Notes under the pieces: generated by a model
The model's input: the letters and a program-made list of their open reading frames with translations, nothing else
Told to the model about the DNA's origin: nothing
Databases searched by the model: none
Position numbers and translations under genes: made by a program
Shown here: piece after piece, positions 26,640 to 36,488 of the stretch
How the letters are laid out: every line of letters begins with the position of its first letter
Position numbering within the stretch: the first letter of the stretch is position 1
NCBI GenBank assembly: GCA_028704435.1
Contig: JAQWFL010000003.1
Span: 1-64,000 of the forward strand
From: Anaerostipes sp.
Lineage (GTDB): Bacteria > Bacillota > Clostridia > Lachnospirales > Lachnospiraceae
Direction of reading: 5' to 3'
Length of the DNA: 64,000 nucleotides

Positions 26640-27038
26640 TTTTCACTCCACCTTTTCATCTTATTAAATTTTCTTCCAATTCTACTAGAAAACTTCTCCA
26701 AATTTTTCTATATATATTCTTTTTAGAATCATAGTGTAAAATTATGCAGATAGTCAATTAAAACAGTCCCATTTTGCATCTTCACCTATTCCACCGTTAC
26801 TGATTTAGCAAGATTTCTTGGTTTATCTACATCTAGTCCCTTTGCCACAGACACATAATACCCCATCAACTGTAATGGAATAACCGCCAATGATGTTGCA
26901 AAATGTGCATCCGTTTGTGGAATATATGTTACAAAATCAGCTGTATCTTCAATACTATAATGTAAGCGCTTAGTATTCCTACGTTCGCACAAAAACATCG
27001 CTTGCCCTAATTGCTAGATGCAAGCGTTTTACTATAGT

Positions 27039-28649
27039 TTAGTTTTGGCAGCTTGATTTTACTTCTTCACTCCAGGGAACCAGGGTTTCAAACTGTTCAT
27101 CTGACATCATTTCGCTTGGACGGTGTTTCAGTAAATACGTCAGATATTTATATACATTCAGATCGTTGGCCTTCGCCATTTCCACCATGGTATATACCAG
27201 GGCACTTGATTCCGCTCCTTTCGGAGTGGCGCTGAACAGCCAGTTTTTACGTCCCACTGTAAATGGCCGGATCGCATTTTCACTTAAATTATTAGAAAAA
27301 CTACAATGTCCATCCTCAAGATAGGTCATTAAAGTATCTTTTCGGTTTTTGGCATAGTTCACCGCTTTCTCGAAACGCGTTCCCTTAGCTGGCTTCTGCT
27401 GTTCCAGCCAGGCCCAGAATGAATCGAGTACCGGTTTTTCTATTTCTAAGCGGTAGGATTTCCGCTGCCCATAGGAATGCTTTTTGCCTTGGGAGATCCT
27501 CTCATATTCAAAAAGTTTTGAACAGAACTGGACACCCTGGACAGCAGGATTGCTGTAATCATACTCCTTGCCTTTGGGCACTGCCTCAATAAAATATCTT
27601 CTCGTGTGTGCCCAGCAGGAGCATCGCCTGATTCCCGGGAGATTGTTATATCCCTGATATCCATCCGTTTCCAGATATCCATCTGTGAAGCCATCCAGGA
27701 ACGATACTGCATTGTACTTTGCCCTTGTTTCTGTGTAATGGTAAAGGATGATCGGTGGCAGGCCATCTTCCCCGGAACGGAACAGCCACATAAATGAATC
27801 TCTCTCAGGATTACGGTCCGGTTCTTTTAGTACCTGGATCCTCGTTTCATCCGCCATAAGATAGGTCCTCTGAAGGAGCTGGCGGTGAAGATAACCGTAC
27901 ACTGGCTGGAAATAATTCCTGGCACAGTAAATGATCCAGTTGGCAAGCGTTGCCCTTGTAAAGGAAACCCCAAGCTGTTTCCAGTCCATTTCCTGGCGGT
28001 ACAGCGGCATCGCATTTACAAACTTCTGATACATCACCCAGGCAACCACCGATTCAGAGGCATAGCTGTTTGGGATCAATGCTTCCGGAACGTGTGCTTT
28101 TACAAATTTAATGTTTTCTGCCATTGTATTTGCGGTGGGGCAGGCAGGACATTTATATGTCTCGCGATAGATATTTATTACCTCGCCTTTGGCTGGTGTA
28201 AACCGGAATTCATGGCGTACAAACTCTTTGCCGATCGATTTAAGGGCGGCGCCGCATTCCACACAGGCCTTCTGATCATCAGGGAGCGAAATCAATTCAT
28301 CCCTGGATGGGACGCCTTTGAAAAGTTCTTTATGCGTGCTTTTCTTTTTCCGGGTATGCTCTGGAACAGTGATAACGGGTATTTCCAGATCCACATCCGC
28401 TTCCTGTTCCGCTTCGTCAAACAGGCTGGTCTGTCCTTTGATATCCTTGCTTTTTTCGCTGGATGTGCCAAAAAGTTTCTTTGTCAGGTAATCAATCTTT
28501 TCCTGGAGGGTCTTTTTCTCGGCACGGTCTGCTTCAAGGGCCTGCTGTAATGACCTGATCAGTTCTGTCTGTGCTGCAATCGTAGTATTCAGTTGGCTAA
28601 TGAGGTCTTTATATTCAAGAATCCTCGAATCTTTTGCGTTGCCAGCCAT
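27039..28649 (-). CDS. tnpC: IS66 transposase TnpC
   Basis: 536 residues. An N-terminal coiled-coil leader (residues 5-55, ending KIDYLTKKLFGTSSEK) is followed by a zinc-finger region with CVECGAAL and CPACPT. The DDE core has LMADETRIQV and ETDGYQGYNNLPG, and a C-terminal glutamate motif NNLSENAIRPFTVGRKNW. It is full length and the catalytic subunit of this IS. Confidence 0.95.
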   Translation of the reverse strand: MAGNAKDSRILEYKDLISQLNTTIAAQTELIRSLQQALEADRAEKKTLQEKIDYLTKKLFGTSSEKSKDIKGQTSLFDEAEQEADVDLEIPVITVPEHTRKKKSTHKELFKGVPSRDELISLPDDQKACVECGAALKSIGKEFVRHEFRFTPAKGEVINIYRETYKCPACPTANTMAENIKFVKAHVPEALIPNSYASESVVAWVMYQKFVNAMPLYRQEMDWKQLGVSFTRATLANWIIYCARNYFQPVYGYLHRQLLQRTYLMADETRIQVLKEPDRNPERDSFMWLFRSGEDGLPPIILYHYTETRAKYNAVSFLDGFTDGYLETDGYQGYNNLPGIRRCSCWAHTRRYFIEAVPKGKEYDYSNPAVQGVQFCSKLFEYERISQGKKHSYGQRKSYRLEIEKPVLDSFWAWLEQQKPAKGTRFEKAVNYAKNRKDTLMTYLEDGHCSFSNNLSENAIRPFTVGRKNWLFSATPKGAESSALVYTMVEMAKANDLNVYKYLTYLLKHRPSEMMSDEQFETLVPWSEEVKSSCQN

Positions 28650-28799
28650 ATGTTCCTGCTCCTTTTTCTATACTCTTATTTTACCATAAAAAGCGTAGAA
28701 AAAGAAGCAGAAAACCCAGTATTTTCAAGGCTTTGCGGAGATATCTTGATTTCAAAAGTTATGCGTAGGACCCGATTGTCAGGCGGTGTTTTTCCACAA

Positions 28800-29144
28800 T
28801 CAGTCTGTGGGTTTAAAGGCTTTTGGCTGTTCAATTTCCAGGCCGGACATCAGCCAGTCGAATTGCTGCCAGGTAAGCTGACGGACTTCCTGGCTGTTTC
28901 TTGGCCAGCGGAAACGTCCCTGGACTTCCATTCTCTTATAAAGAAGGACAAAACCGTCGTTTTCCCAAAGAAGTGCTTTGATCCGATCACAGCGTTTTCC
29001 ACAGAAAAGATAAAGGGCACTCTGTCTTGGGTTCATATGTAATTGGTCCTCAACAATTGCACACAGGCCGTCGATCGCTTTTCGCATGTCAGTATGGCCA
29101 CATACGATATAGATTTCATCGGCGGCTGTGATATCACCTAGCAT
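28800..29144 (-). CDS. tnpB: IS66 Orf2 accessory protein TnpB
   Basis: 114 residues with the family signature IYIVCGHTDMRKAIDGLCAI and LYLFCGKRCDRIKALLWEND. TnpB is required with TnpA and TnpC for transposition. It overlaps the end of tnpA by 7 bases. Confidence 0.95.
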   Translation of the reverse strand: MLGDITAADEIYIVCGHTDMRKAIDGLCAIVEDQLHMNPRQSALYLFCGKRCDRIKALLWENDGFVLLYKRMEVQGRFRWPRNSQEVRQLTWQQFDWLMSGLEIEQPKAFKPTD

Positions 29145-29521
29145 GTGAACTCCCTCAGGACTTTAAGTGTCTGGGACAGCAGCACAGGATCAGTTCCATT
29201 TGGAATCCGCAGATGGACAGTTCCAACTGATAATTCCATTGCATTAGAAACGGCGTATGTTTCTGGCAGGACCATTTGTGGATCCCCTGTTTTTTCCACT
29301 TCTATTTTTACTACTTCCTGCGGATTGGAATGAAGTTTTGTTCTTCCAGTAGCAGCTGGGATATCCTGACGCCCTCTTTGCCTGAGACGTTTTACCCAGT
29401 TGTAAAAAGTACCTGGTTTTATGCCATTGTTAAGGCACCACTGCTGGTCTGAAAGACCACTTCTCCTACATTCCATGATCAGCCGGTATTGTTCCTCTGG
29501 GGAAACTCTTGATGCTCGCAT
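29138..29521 (-). CDS. tnpA: IS66 Orf1 accessory protein TnpA
   Basis: About 127 residues from ATG at 29521 (MRASRVSPEEQYRLIMECRR), which has GGAGG 7 bases upstream; an in-frame extension upstream is not supported. It has an N-terminal helix-turn-helix (LSDQQWCLNNGIKPGTFYNW) typical of IS66 Orf1. First gene of the IS operon. Confidence 0.93.
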   Translation of the reverse strand: MRASRVSPEEQYRLIMECRRSGLSDQQWCLNNGIKPGTFYNWVKRLRQRGRQDIPAATGRTKLHSNPQEVVKIEVEKTGDPQMVLPETYAVSNAMELSVGTVHLRIPNGTDPVLLSQTLKVLREFTC

Positions 29522-30778
29522 AGGAAAACCTCCAATATAAATGAAGTGAAATGCTTGCATCTGGCAAAACTAGCAAATGGAAGTAGAGTAAAATGCTTGC
29601 ATTTCCTAGCAATAATTGTAGAGCAAAAATCGGGTCTGCGCAATCCGTCGAATTATAAAGCGCTTACACTATAATTGCCATAGGTAGCAAGTCCCATAAG
29701 ATATGCTCCCCTGCTCTTACATTCAACCATATTACTGACTGTTTTCTCATAGAGGTCATTTTGAGTTAAAACTCCGATTACCAAGATTCCATCCTCAATA
29801 AGGCTTATAGTTCCATGTTTTAATTCACCTGCAGCATATGCCTCCGAATGAATATAGCTAATTTCTTTCATCTTTAAACTTCCTTCAAGACTGATAGCGT
29901 AATCAATACCTCGTCCAATAAAAAAAACATCTTTTGCATTGATTTGCTTAGCTGAAAACCATTGAATTCTTTCTTTCTCTTTCAATATTTTTGTAATCTT
30001 CTTCGGAAGGCTTAGCAACTCTTCTATCAAGGACTGATATCTTTCTTCGGAAATAGTTCCCTTTATCTTTGCAAATTGAATAGCCAATGTATAGCATGCA
30101 ATCAACTGAGTGCTATATGCTTTTGTAGTTGCCACAGCGATCTCCGGTCCTGCAAGTGTGTAGAAAACATTGTCGGCTTCTCTCGCAATAGATGATCCAA
30201 CTACATTCACAATTGCAAGAGTTCGAATACCTTGTCTTTTTGCTTCACGCAAAGCCGCCAGACTATCTGCCGTTTCTCCTGACTGACTGATGATGACAAC
30301 CAGCTCGTTCTTATCAAATATAAGTTTTCTATAACGAAATTCCGATGCAACTTCTACACGGACAGGAATATCTGCTAAATCTTCAATTACATACTGAGCT
30401 ACAACACCTACATGATAAGCAGATCCACAAGCAACTATACGAATCTGACTAATTTTCCTAATATCCTCATCTTCCAAACCAATCTCAGAGAACTCTATAC
30501 CTTCATCTTTCACAACAGAATTAATGGTATCCTCCACTGCTTTTGGCTGCTCATGAATCTCTTTCATCATAAAATGTTCAAAACCAGATTTTTCAGCTGC
30601 TTCGGCATCCCACTTGATCTCTACCCGTTCTTTCTCAATCTCATCACCATCCAGATTAAAAAATGTTGCTTTTCCTTTCTGCAAGCGACCAATCTGCATA
30701 TTCCGCGAAAACTGCGCATCCGTTCCCAAGGAACGGAGCGCTATTCCGCTTGAAACTGAGCGGAGCTCAGCTAGTTGA

Positions 30779-31558
30779 TTAGTTACTATTGTTTACGCGT
30801 CTGTCACAGCCTGGAAAATCAAGTCGATATGCCTTTGATGTCATCCTGCTAAGGCAGGCATCCGCATATGTATTTTCACCGAAGAGCATGTACCAGTTCG
30901 CTACAGGTATCTGTGAAATAATTACGGTTGCTTTCCTGCAATCTCTTGATTCAATAATCTCGAAGAGATCACGGCATTTGGACATATCAAGATCCATAAG
31001 ACCAAAGTCGTCGATTACAAGCAGGTCATAAGCAGCCATCTTATTGGAATACTCATAATAAGCACTTTCCTGACGAGCATGCTCAGCTTCCTGAAGAAGA
31101 TAATTCGCACGGATATATTTCACAGTTCGCATTTGATGTAAGGCAGTAATACATAAAGCACAGGCAAGATATGTTTTACCGGCTCCTGCTCCACCAGTCA
31201 TCAATAGATTATTGGGTTCATCAATCCAGTTGCAATCAGCCAAAAGTTCAATAACACGTGTATTAAGCTGTCTTTCTGGTTCGTATAGCGATTGATCCAG
31301 ATCTGCGGAAGGATATTTCAGTGTTGCTTGTTTTAGTAATCGGTTGAACTTCTTATTTTCACGTTGCGACCATTCAAAGTTTACGATATTTGAGAACCTT
31401 GTTTCAAATGATTCAAGACCAGCGTTTGGATTCAGCAGCTGATTTTCAAGTTCCTCAGCCATACCGGACATACGAAGCTTGTATAGCTTATCCAGTAGTA
31501 GATTTTGATCTTTTGTAAGTTTGTCGTTGTAGCTGTATTCTTTTAATCTATATGCCAT
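30779..31558 (-). CDS. istB: IS21 helper ATPase IstB (second element)
   Basis: 259 residues. Walker A is GGAGAGKTYLACALC near residue 122 and Walker B LLVIDDFGLMD near 183. Its sequence is clearly different from the other IstB in the window. It lies 12 bases after the istA stop. Confidence 0.95.
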   Translation of the reverse strand: MAYRLKEYSYNDKLTKDQNLLLDKLYKLRMSGMAEELENQLLNPNAGLESFETRFSNIVNFEWSQRENKKFNRLLKQATLKYPSADLDQSLYEPERQLNTRVIELLADCNWIDEPNNLLMTGGAGAGKTYLACALCITALHQMRTVKYIRANYLLQEAEHARQESAYYEYSNKMAAYDLLVIDDFGLMDLDMSKCRDLFEIIESRDCRKATVIISQIPVANWYMLFGENTYADACLSRMTSKAYRLDFPGCDRRVNNSN

Positions 31559-31570
31559 TGTTTTTCACCT

Positions 31571-33130
31571 TTACTTGTAGTAGTCCTTTCCTCGTATGTT
31601 TTCATGTGATGGAAGCATTCCGGGCGCTTTCTCTGGAAGTTCTTTTGCATCCATCTTTTTAAGTACCTGCTTAAATGTAAAGTACTTACATGAATTCATT
31701 TCAATACACTTTCTTGCGGCTTCTTCTGCGATACCATGAGGTAAAGCTTTTACACGGTGCAAAATACCTGCACACGCATTGTAAGCCTGTTCTTCGTGTT
31801 TTGAAGATTTAAGGACTCGTTCTATCAGCTCTGACATGGATGGACCGATTGCTGCAGCCCAGCGTCGGTAATAATTCCCATCTTTTGAGTTGACCTCCTT
31901 ATAGTAAAGGTGCTCTGGACGCATATGTTCGTCCACTGTGATATACAGTGGAAACTCACGATAAGAGCGTTTATGAGTACAGATTAATCGATTGTATTGA
32001 TCGCAGATTCTGATTTCTGATGGTGTTGCCTTCAGAATTGCGGGCTTTCCACAATAAGAGTACAATACGGAGTAGTAGTGGCCGTCATACTCGATGTGGT
32101 AATTATTAGGAACTTTTGCAACAGCTTTATAATCACAAGTTGTGTAGCATCCGCCTGGCAGTGGTTTCATACACGGTTTGTCATATTTCTCGAAGGCATC
32201 TTGCCTGGTAAGAAAAGCTTGTTTTTGAAAAGGTCTTGCATTGAGGGCTGCTACTATTTTTTTTATTGCAGCATTCAATTCATCATACGATGTGTAGATA
32301 TTTTCTTTTAGCTTTTCTACCAGATGCGTTTCAAGGTACCGCACATGGTTTTCAACTGTAGGTTTTCCTTTTGGTTTTCTTGCAGGAGGCGGAAGTATAA
32401 TCGTTCCATAAAAATCTTCCAGATCTGAAAAACTGGATTGTAGAATCAACTCATCCTTGGTGTGCTTTGTTACAGCAGTCCTGAGATTATCTGGTACAAA
32501 ATATTTTGTAACGCCACCATAGAAAGATACGGCATGTGTACAACCCTCGATGAAGCATGGAAGCTTTTCGTTAGGAAATGCTTCGGCATACATCAAGCTG
32601 CTCACACCAAGTGTTGTTAAAAACAAATGCACTTTTTGAATCTCACCTGTTTCCACATCGGTAATAAGTTCAGGCTGGTCGCCAACCCAGTCAATATACA
32701 TCTTTTCACCGGGCTTGCGATTCACAGGCATAGAAGCCTGTTCACCACCATAATTCGCTTCTATAAATTTGTTGTAATACTCATAAAACTGTGACTTTTC
32801 ATATCCATCTGGATTCTTTTCTTTGTAATCCAGCCAACAGAAAGAGATGTTCACTTTACTGCCCGGGGAATGAATACGGTCATAATAATACTGACAATCC
32901 GGTAAAGGCGTATCCTTTCGCTGCAGATTTGCCTGCGGATAGAATAAGGATTCTACCTCTTTTGGTGGCATCATCCGCAGATCTTCAATAGAAAACCCAC
33001 CGGATTCATATCGACTCATAATCAGTGCTACTGTACCTGAGCCAATCTTGTAACGATCCATTACGGATCTTGTTTGGCACTTATTCAGACGCATCTGAAT
33101 TGTGCCAATGATAGTGTTGTAGTCTTGCAT
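31571..33130 (-). CDS. istA: IS21 transposase IstA (second element)
   Basis: 519 residues. An N-terminal DNA-binding region is followed by a DDE core (MYIDWVGDQPELITDVETGE near residue 145, then YFVPDNLRTAVTKHTKDE near 210) and a C-terminal domain. It appears intact. It is transcribed in the same direction as glmS, which it splits. Confidence 0.95.
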   Translation of the reverse strand: MQDYNTIIGTIQMRLNKCQTRSVMDRYKIGSGTVALIMSRYESGGFSIEDLRMMPPKEVESLFYPQANLQRKDTPLPDCQYYYDRIHSPGSKVNISFCWLDYKEKNPDGYEKSQFYEYYNKFIEANYGGEQASMPVNRKPGEKMYIDWVGDQPELITDVETGEIQKVHLFLTTLGVSSLMYAEAFPNEKLPCFIEGCTHAVSFYGGVTKYFVPDNLRTAVTKHTKDELILQSSFSDLEDFYGTIILPPPARKPKGKPTVENHVRYLETHLVEKLKENIYTSYDELNAAIKKIVAALNARPFQKQAFLTRQDAFEKYDKPCMKPLPGGCYTTCDYKAVAKVPNNYHIEYDGHYYSVLYSYCGKPAILKATPSEIRICDQYNRLICTHKRSYREFPLYITVDEHMRPEHLYYKEVNSKDGNYYRRWAAAIGPSMSELIERVLKSSKHEEQAYNACAGILHRVKALPHGIAEEAARKCIEMNSCKYFTFKQVLKKMDAKELPEKAPGMLPSHENIRGKDYYK

Positions 33131-34007
33131 AAATAAGTCTCCTTTCGCAATTAATTATTAACTACGAAATGACTATAACACTTTGCTAAATTTATTGTTC
33201 AGAACGAACCGGAAACACGTTCAGAATTAATCGGAATCAATGTTCAGCCGTTAGCGGAATGCGCGTTCAGTTGAAGCGGAATTTGCAGACCAATCTCCAT
33301 ATTACCGATATAATATACATTACGTGTATATTTCAAAATAGCCGGTACATCCGAAGCAACAAATGACTCTCCATTTTCAACACCTATGATCATAGGACTG
33401 TCTTTTCTAGCAACATAGATCTCTTCCGGATAATCTTTGAACATAATCGCTAATGCATAAGAACCACGAATACGAACCATAGCATTGTTAATGGCGTCTA
33501 TGGGTGTACCAAGGTATTTTTTATAATAATAATCAATGAGTTTCACGGCAACCTCAGTGTCAGTCTGAGAATAGAATGAGTAACCCTTTCTTTGAAGCTT
33601 GGCTTTTAACTCCTGATAATTTTCAATAATACCATTATGTACTGCAACTACATTCTTATCATCGCTACAATGAGGATGAGAATTCTGCTTGGAGGGTTCT
33701 CCATGAGTTGCCCACCTAGTATGCCCAATGCCACAGGTTCCCTCCAATGCCTGTCCATCGTTTGTCTTCTCTGCAAGAATTTTTAGTCGGCCTTTGGCTT
33801 TCACGATTTTCATATCTACATCAGTGTCTCTAACAGATAGACCAGCTGAGTCATATCCTCGATATTCCAGTTTTGATAACCCCTCTAATAAAATAGGAGC
33901 TGCCTGTTGATTACCTACGTATCCTACTATTCCACACATTATTAAATCTCCATTTCCTGTTTCCAAACAATCGCAAATTTTAATATGATTACTCAACTGT
34001 TCCTGTT

Positions 34008-35036
34008 TTAATGTTTTTTTACAAAACTATTAATAAACAAATGGTATACATATGCCATTATTACACTGCATAATAATGCAAACATTCCACAAATAAGTTG
34101 TGTAATAATAGTTCGCGGATTCCAAACATGAAACCACACCGAAAAAACTAAAATATGTGTAAGATACCATTCATAAGAAACTTTAGATAAAAATTTCCAA
34201 CACACATTAAAAAAATGATATTTATGCATCATTCCATATATAAAAAGCGACAAAGAACCATAACCTAAAAAAGCTGATAAATCATTATAAACTTTTATCC
34301 ATCCACCTTTAAAGCCACTGATTCCTAAAAACAATAACCCAAATATTATTATAGGAATCAGATATTTAAGCTTCAGGGAAACCTTTATATTTTCATCTGA
34401 TAAATAATTTGCAAAAGCCATACCCAAACAAAATTCCCATAAGTATTGTAAGGCAAAATAACCAACACATAAATTTCCATTTATCCCCAACATTGCTGTT
34501 ATCGTCCAATAAAATATACTGATCAAAAATGCTGATATAATAAATCTATTTCTAGTTATCTTTTTTTGTATTCTATATATTGGTATGAACATTAAATATA
34601 ACTGAAACAAGGTCGACATATACCAAAAATGGCCACCAAAACTATTTAAATATCTTTCATCAAACATTTTAAACAAAAACAAATGACTAAGAAATGCTAT
34701 TCCTCTACTTTCTCCAGTATATGTAAATGGAACACACGCAGATATCGCAACAATTACAATATATGGGATATATATCTTAAGAAATCGTACCTTGATGAAC
34801 TTCACATAATTGAGGGGTTTATACATATAGGAGCAAAAAAGACCAAATCCAGATACAAAAATAAATATATGTACTCCCGCTCCTCCTACAAATGAAGTCT
34901 TTATTATGATTTCCGGTAAAGCTCTACAGTATGAAAAAATCAAATGATACAAAACAATAGTTGTAATAGAAAACGCTTTTAAGTAATCAATAACTTCATA
35001 ATGTCTTTGTCTTCCACAAATTGTGATATCCTTCAT
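34008..35036 (-). CDS. Acyltransferase-3 family membrane protein
   Basis: 342 residues with about ten membrane segments. The family signature is at residues 15-50 (VIDYLKAFSITTIVLYHLIF, ending at a His) and FIFVSGFGLF near 55. These enzymes add O-acetyl groups to sugars at the membrane. It lies at the downstream end of the exopolysaccharide genes, so the cell-surface polymer is the probable substrate. Composition is AT-rich, as in the neighbouring sugar genes. Confidence 0.9.
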   Translation of the reverse strand: MKDITICGRQRHYEVIDYLKAFSITTIVLYHLIFSYCRALPEIIIKTSFVGGAGVHIFIFVSGFGLFCSYMYKPLNYVKFIKVRFLKIYIPYIVIVAISACVPFTYTGESRGIAFLSHLFLFKMFDERYLNSFGGHFWYMSTLFQLYLMFIPIYRIQKKITRNRFIISAFLISIFYWTITAMLGINGNLCVGYFALQYLWEFCLGMAFANYLSDENIKVSLKLKYLIPIIIFGLLFLGISGFKGGWIKVYNDLSAFLGYGSLSLFIYGMMHKYHFFNVCWKFLSKVSYEWYLTHILVFSVWFHVWNPRTIITQLICGMFALLCSVIMAYVYHLFINSFVKKH

Positions 35037-35078
35037 TTTCTTGCTTGCACCCTCTCATAAAAATTAGAATCCATACAT

Positions 35079-36488
35079 TTATTTTTTAATTATTGATTTG
35101 CCTAACTTCTGACAAAGAACTCGAATTTCTTTTCTATAACATATTGAAATTAGCATTAAAATTATGGTTTGAACCACCTCAACGCGATATATTTTTATAT
35201 CACAAAGTAAAAGAACCGATTGGATAACTAGTAAAACATATGTAATTAAATCTCTTATCAAACTAATATCAATAGGAACAATTTGATTCGCTTTATAGAG
35301 TCTTAATGCCCAAACAACAATATATGCAATCATTGTAGCAATTGCCGCCCCAATAGGACCATATACTTTTATCAAAATCAAATTCAAAATCACATTAACT
35401 ATAGCCCCTAAACAAGTTGTTTTTGCTATAATATCCGATTTCTTCGTTGCCAAAAAGATACCTTCTAATAATCCAATTAACGCTCCAAAAACAGTAGATA
35501 TCATTAGAAACGGTGCATATTTCCATGCCAAATAGAAATCTTTTGAAAACAATATTCTTGCAATTATTTGATTTCCTGCAATCATTAATGAGCAAAGCAA
35601 AACCATTCCGCAATTGTAAATTGAATATATTTTCGAATAAAACTTGCTACTTTCATTGTTTATTTCTTTAACTGCCGATAGTGCCCATGCCTGATTAAAA
35701 ATATTTTGTAAAATATTCAAGACAGAAGGAAGCTTATACGCAACCGAATAAATACCATTTGCTGCCACACCACATATCCACGTGACAATATATCTGTCTG
35801 ATACATTATTTATCCACCAACCGATATTGCTAAAAATCATTGGTTTACTATAAGAAAACATTTCTTTTTTCAAATTTACATTATTATAGCGCTTAATATA
35901 TCTCCAAATTCTTAATCGAATAAATAGATATATTGCTGGAAATAAATATGCTATAATATTTGCCCAAAAATATCCTGTCAATCCTAGTCTGAAATATAGT
36001 AAAAAAATAACATTGAACGAAACTACTGAAACAGAATTTATTCCTCCAGCAACAGCCAAATCAAAAATATTCCCTATTCCTCTACAAAACAGAGTGATAT
36101 AATTATAACTTCGAGATCCGATAAACAGTAGGATCAGAAGAACTGGATACTCATTTAATATAGGAATTATTTCAAATATACAATTACAAAAGACAAAAAG
36201 AGAAAACAATACTATCGCTTTGAGTTCTTGTACTACTCCAATACTGAAGACATCTGCTTTATCATTTCTTTCGTCTAAGCAAAATCGCATCACTCCATTT
36301 GCAATAGTGAGTGTCAAAATTGGTGCCAATAAAGACACAGTCGTTAAATAAAAATCATATGTTCCATATTCACTTGTTGTAAGAATACTTGTGTACAGTG
36401 GTATTAAGACAAAACTGAGTATTTTCGAGCCTAAATTACTTATTGTAAGCAAGCCTACATTTTTTAATAGATATTTGTACTTATTCAT
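35079..36488 (-). CDS. wzx: Wzx-type polysaccharide flippase
   Basis: 469 residues, 12-14 predicted membrane segments, starting YKYLLKNVGLLTISNLGSKI, as in polysaccharide flippases of the MOP superfamily. It moves lipid-linked repeat units across the membrane for polymerisation. The start directly follows the stop of the ATP-grasp gene. Low GC and its position inside the sugar cluster support its role. Confidence 0.93.
   Translation of the reverse strand: MNKYKYLLKNVGLLTISNLGSKILSFVLIPLYTSILTTSEYGTYDFYLTTVSLLAPILTLTIANGVMRFCLDERNDKADVFSIGVVQELKAIVLFSLFVFCNCIFEIIPILNEYPVLLILLFIGSRSYNYITLFCRGIGNIFDLAVAGGINSVSVVSFNVIFLLYFRLGLTGYFWANIIAYLFPAIYLFIRLRIWRYIKRYNNVNLKKEMFSYSKPMIFSNIGWWINNVSDRYIVTWICGVAANGIYSVAYKLPSVLNILQNIFNQAWALSAVKEINNESSKFYSKIYSIYNCGMVLLCSLMIAGNQIIARILFSKDFYLAWKYAPFLMISTVFGALIGLLEGIFLATKKSDIIAKTTCLGAIVNVILNLILIKVYGPIGAAIATMIAYIVVWALRLYKANQIVPIDISLIRDLITYVLLVIQSVLLLCDIKIYRVEVVQTIILMLISICYRKEIRVLCQKLGKSIIKK

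Larger units (their letters stand above)
26962..29667 (-). mobile_element. Complete IS66-family element with 8-bp target duplication
   Basis: The ends are GTAAGCGCTT inverted repeats. The duplication ACTATAAT is at 26954-26961 and 29668-29675; 8 bp is typical for IS66. It carries tnpA, tnpB and tnpC in order, all intact. Excision restores the glmS frame at the [10 protein letters not shown] junction. It is distinct from the two remnants at 18.8 and 25.9 kb, whose ends read differently (GTACTTAC type). Confidence 0.94.
30695..33287 (-). mobile_element. Second IS21-family element with 8-bp target duplication
   Basis: The terminal inverted repeats begin TGCATATTCCGCG (left) and TGCAAATTCCGCTT (right). 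Repeats of the ATTCCGCTT and CTGAACG type recur inside both ends. The duplication GACCAATC is at 30687-30694 and 33288-33295. Excision restores glmS at NMEIGRLQKG. Its proteins and ends differ from the copy at 22.3 kb, so the two arrived independently. Confidence 0.93.
26786..33939 (-). pseudogene. glmS: Glucosamine-6-phosphate synthase, interrupted by IS21 and IS66
   Basis: GlmS makes glucosamine-6-phosphate from fructose-6-phosphate and glutamine, feeding UDP-GlcNAc. Three pieces survive: the glutaminase domain (33288-33939, starting MCGIVGYVG with the Cys nucleophile, GGAGAT upstream), the linker and most of the two SIS domains (29668-30694), and the C-terminus (26786-26961, ending [13 protein letters not shown]). 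Removing both ISs and their 8-bp duplications gives exactly 613 codons, normal for GlmS, with no other lesion. There is no room for a glmS ribozyme upstream (70 bases), so this is probably a second, locus-specific copy. Confidence 0.93.

Noticed and set aside
33940-34007. A glmS ribozyme upstream of glmS
   Set aside because: Only about 70 bases separate glmS from the upstream gene, too short for the ribozyme, and its core is not seen.
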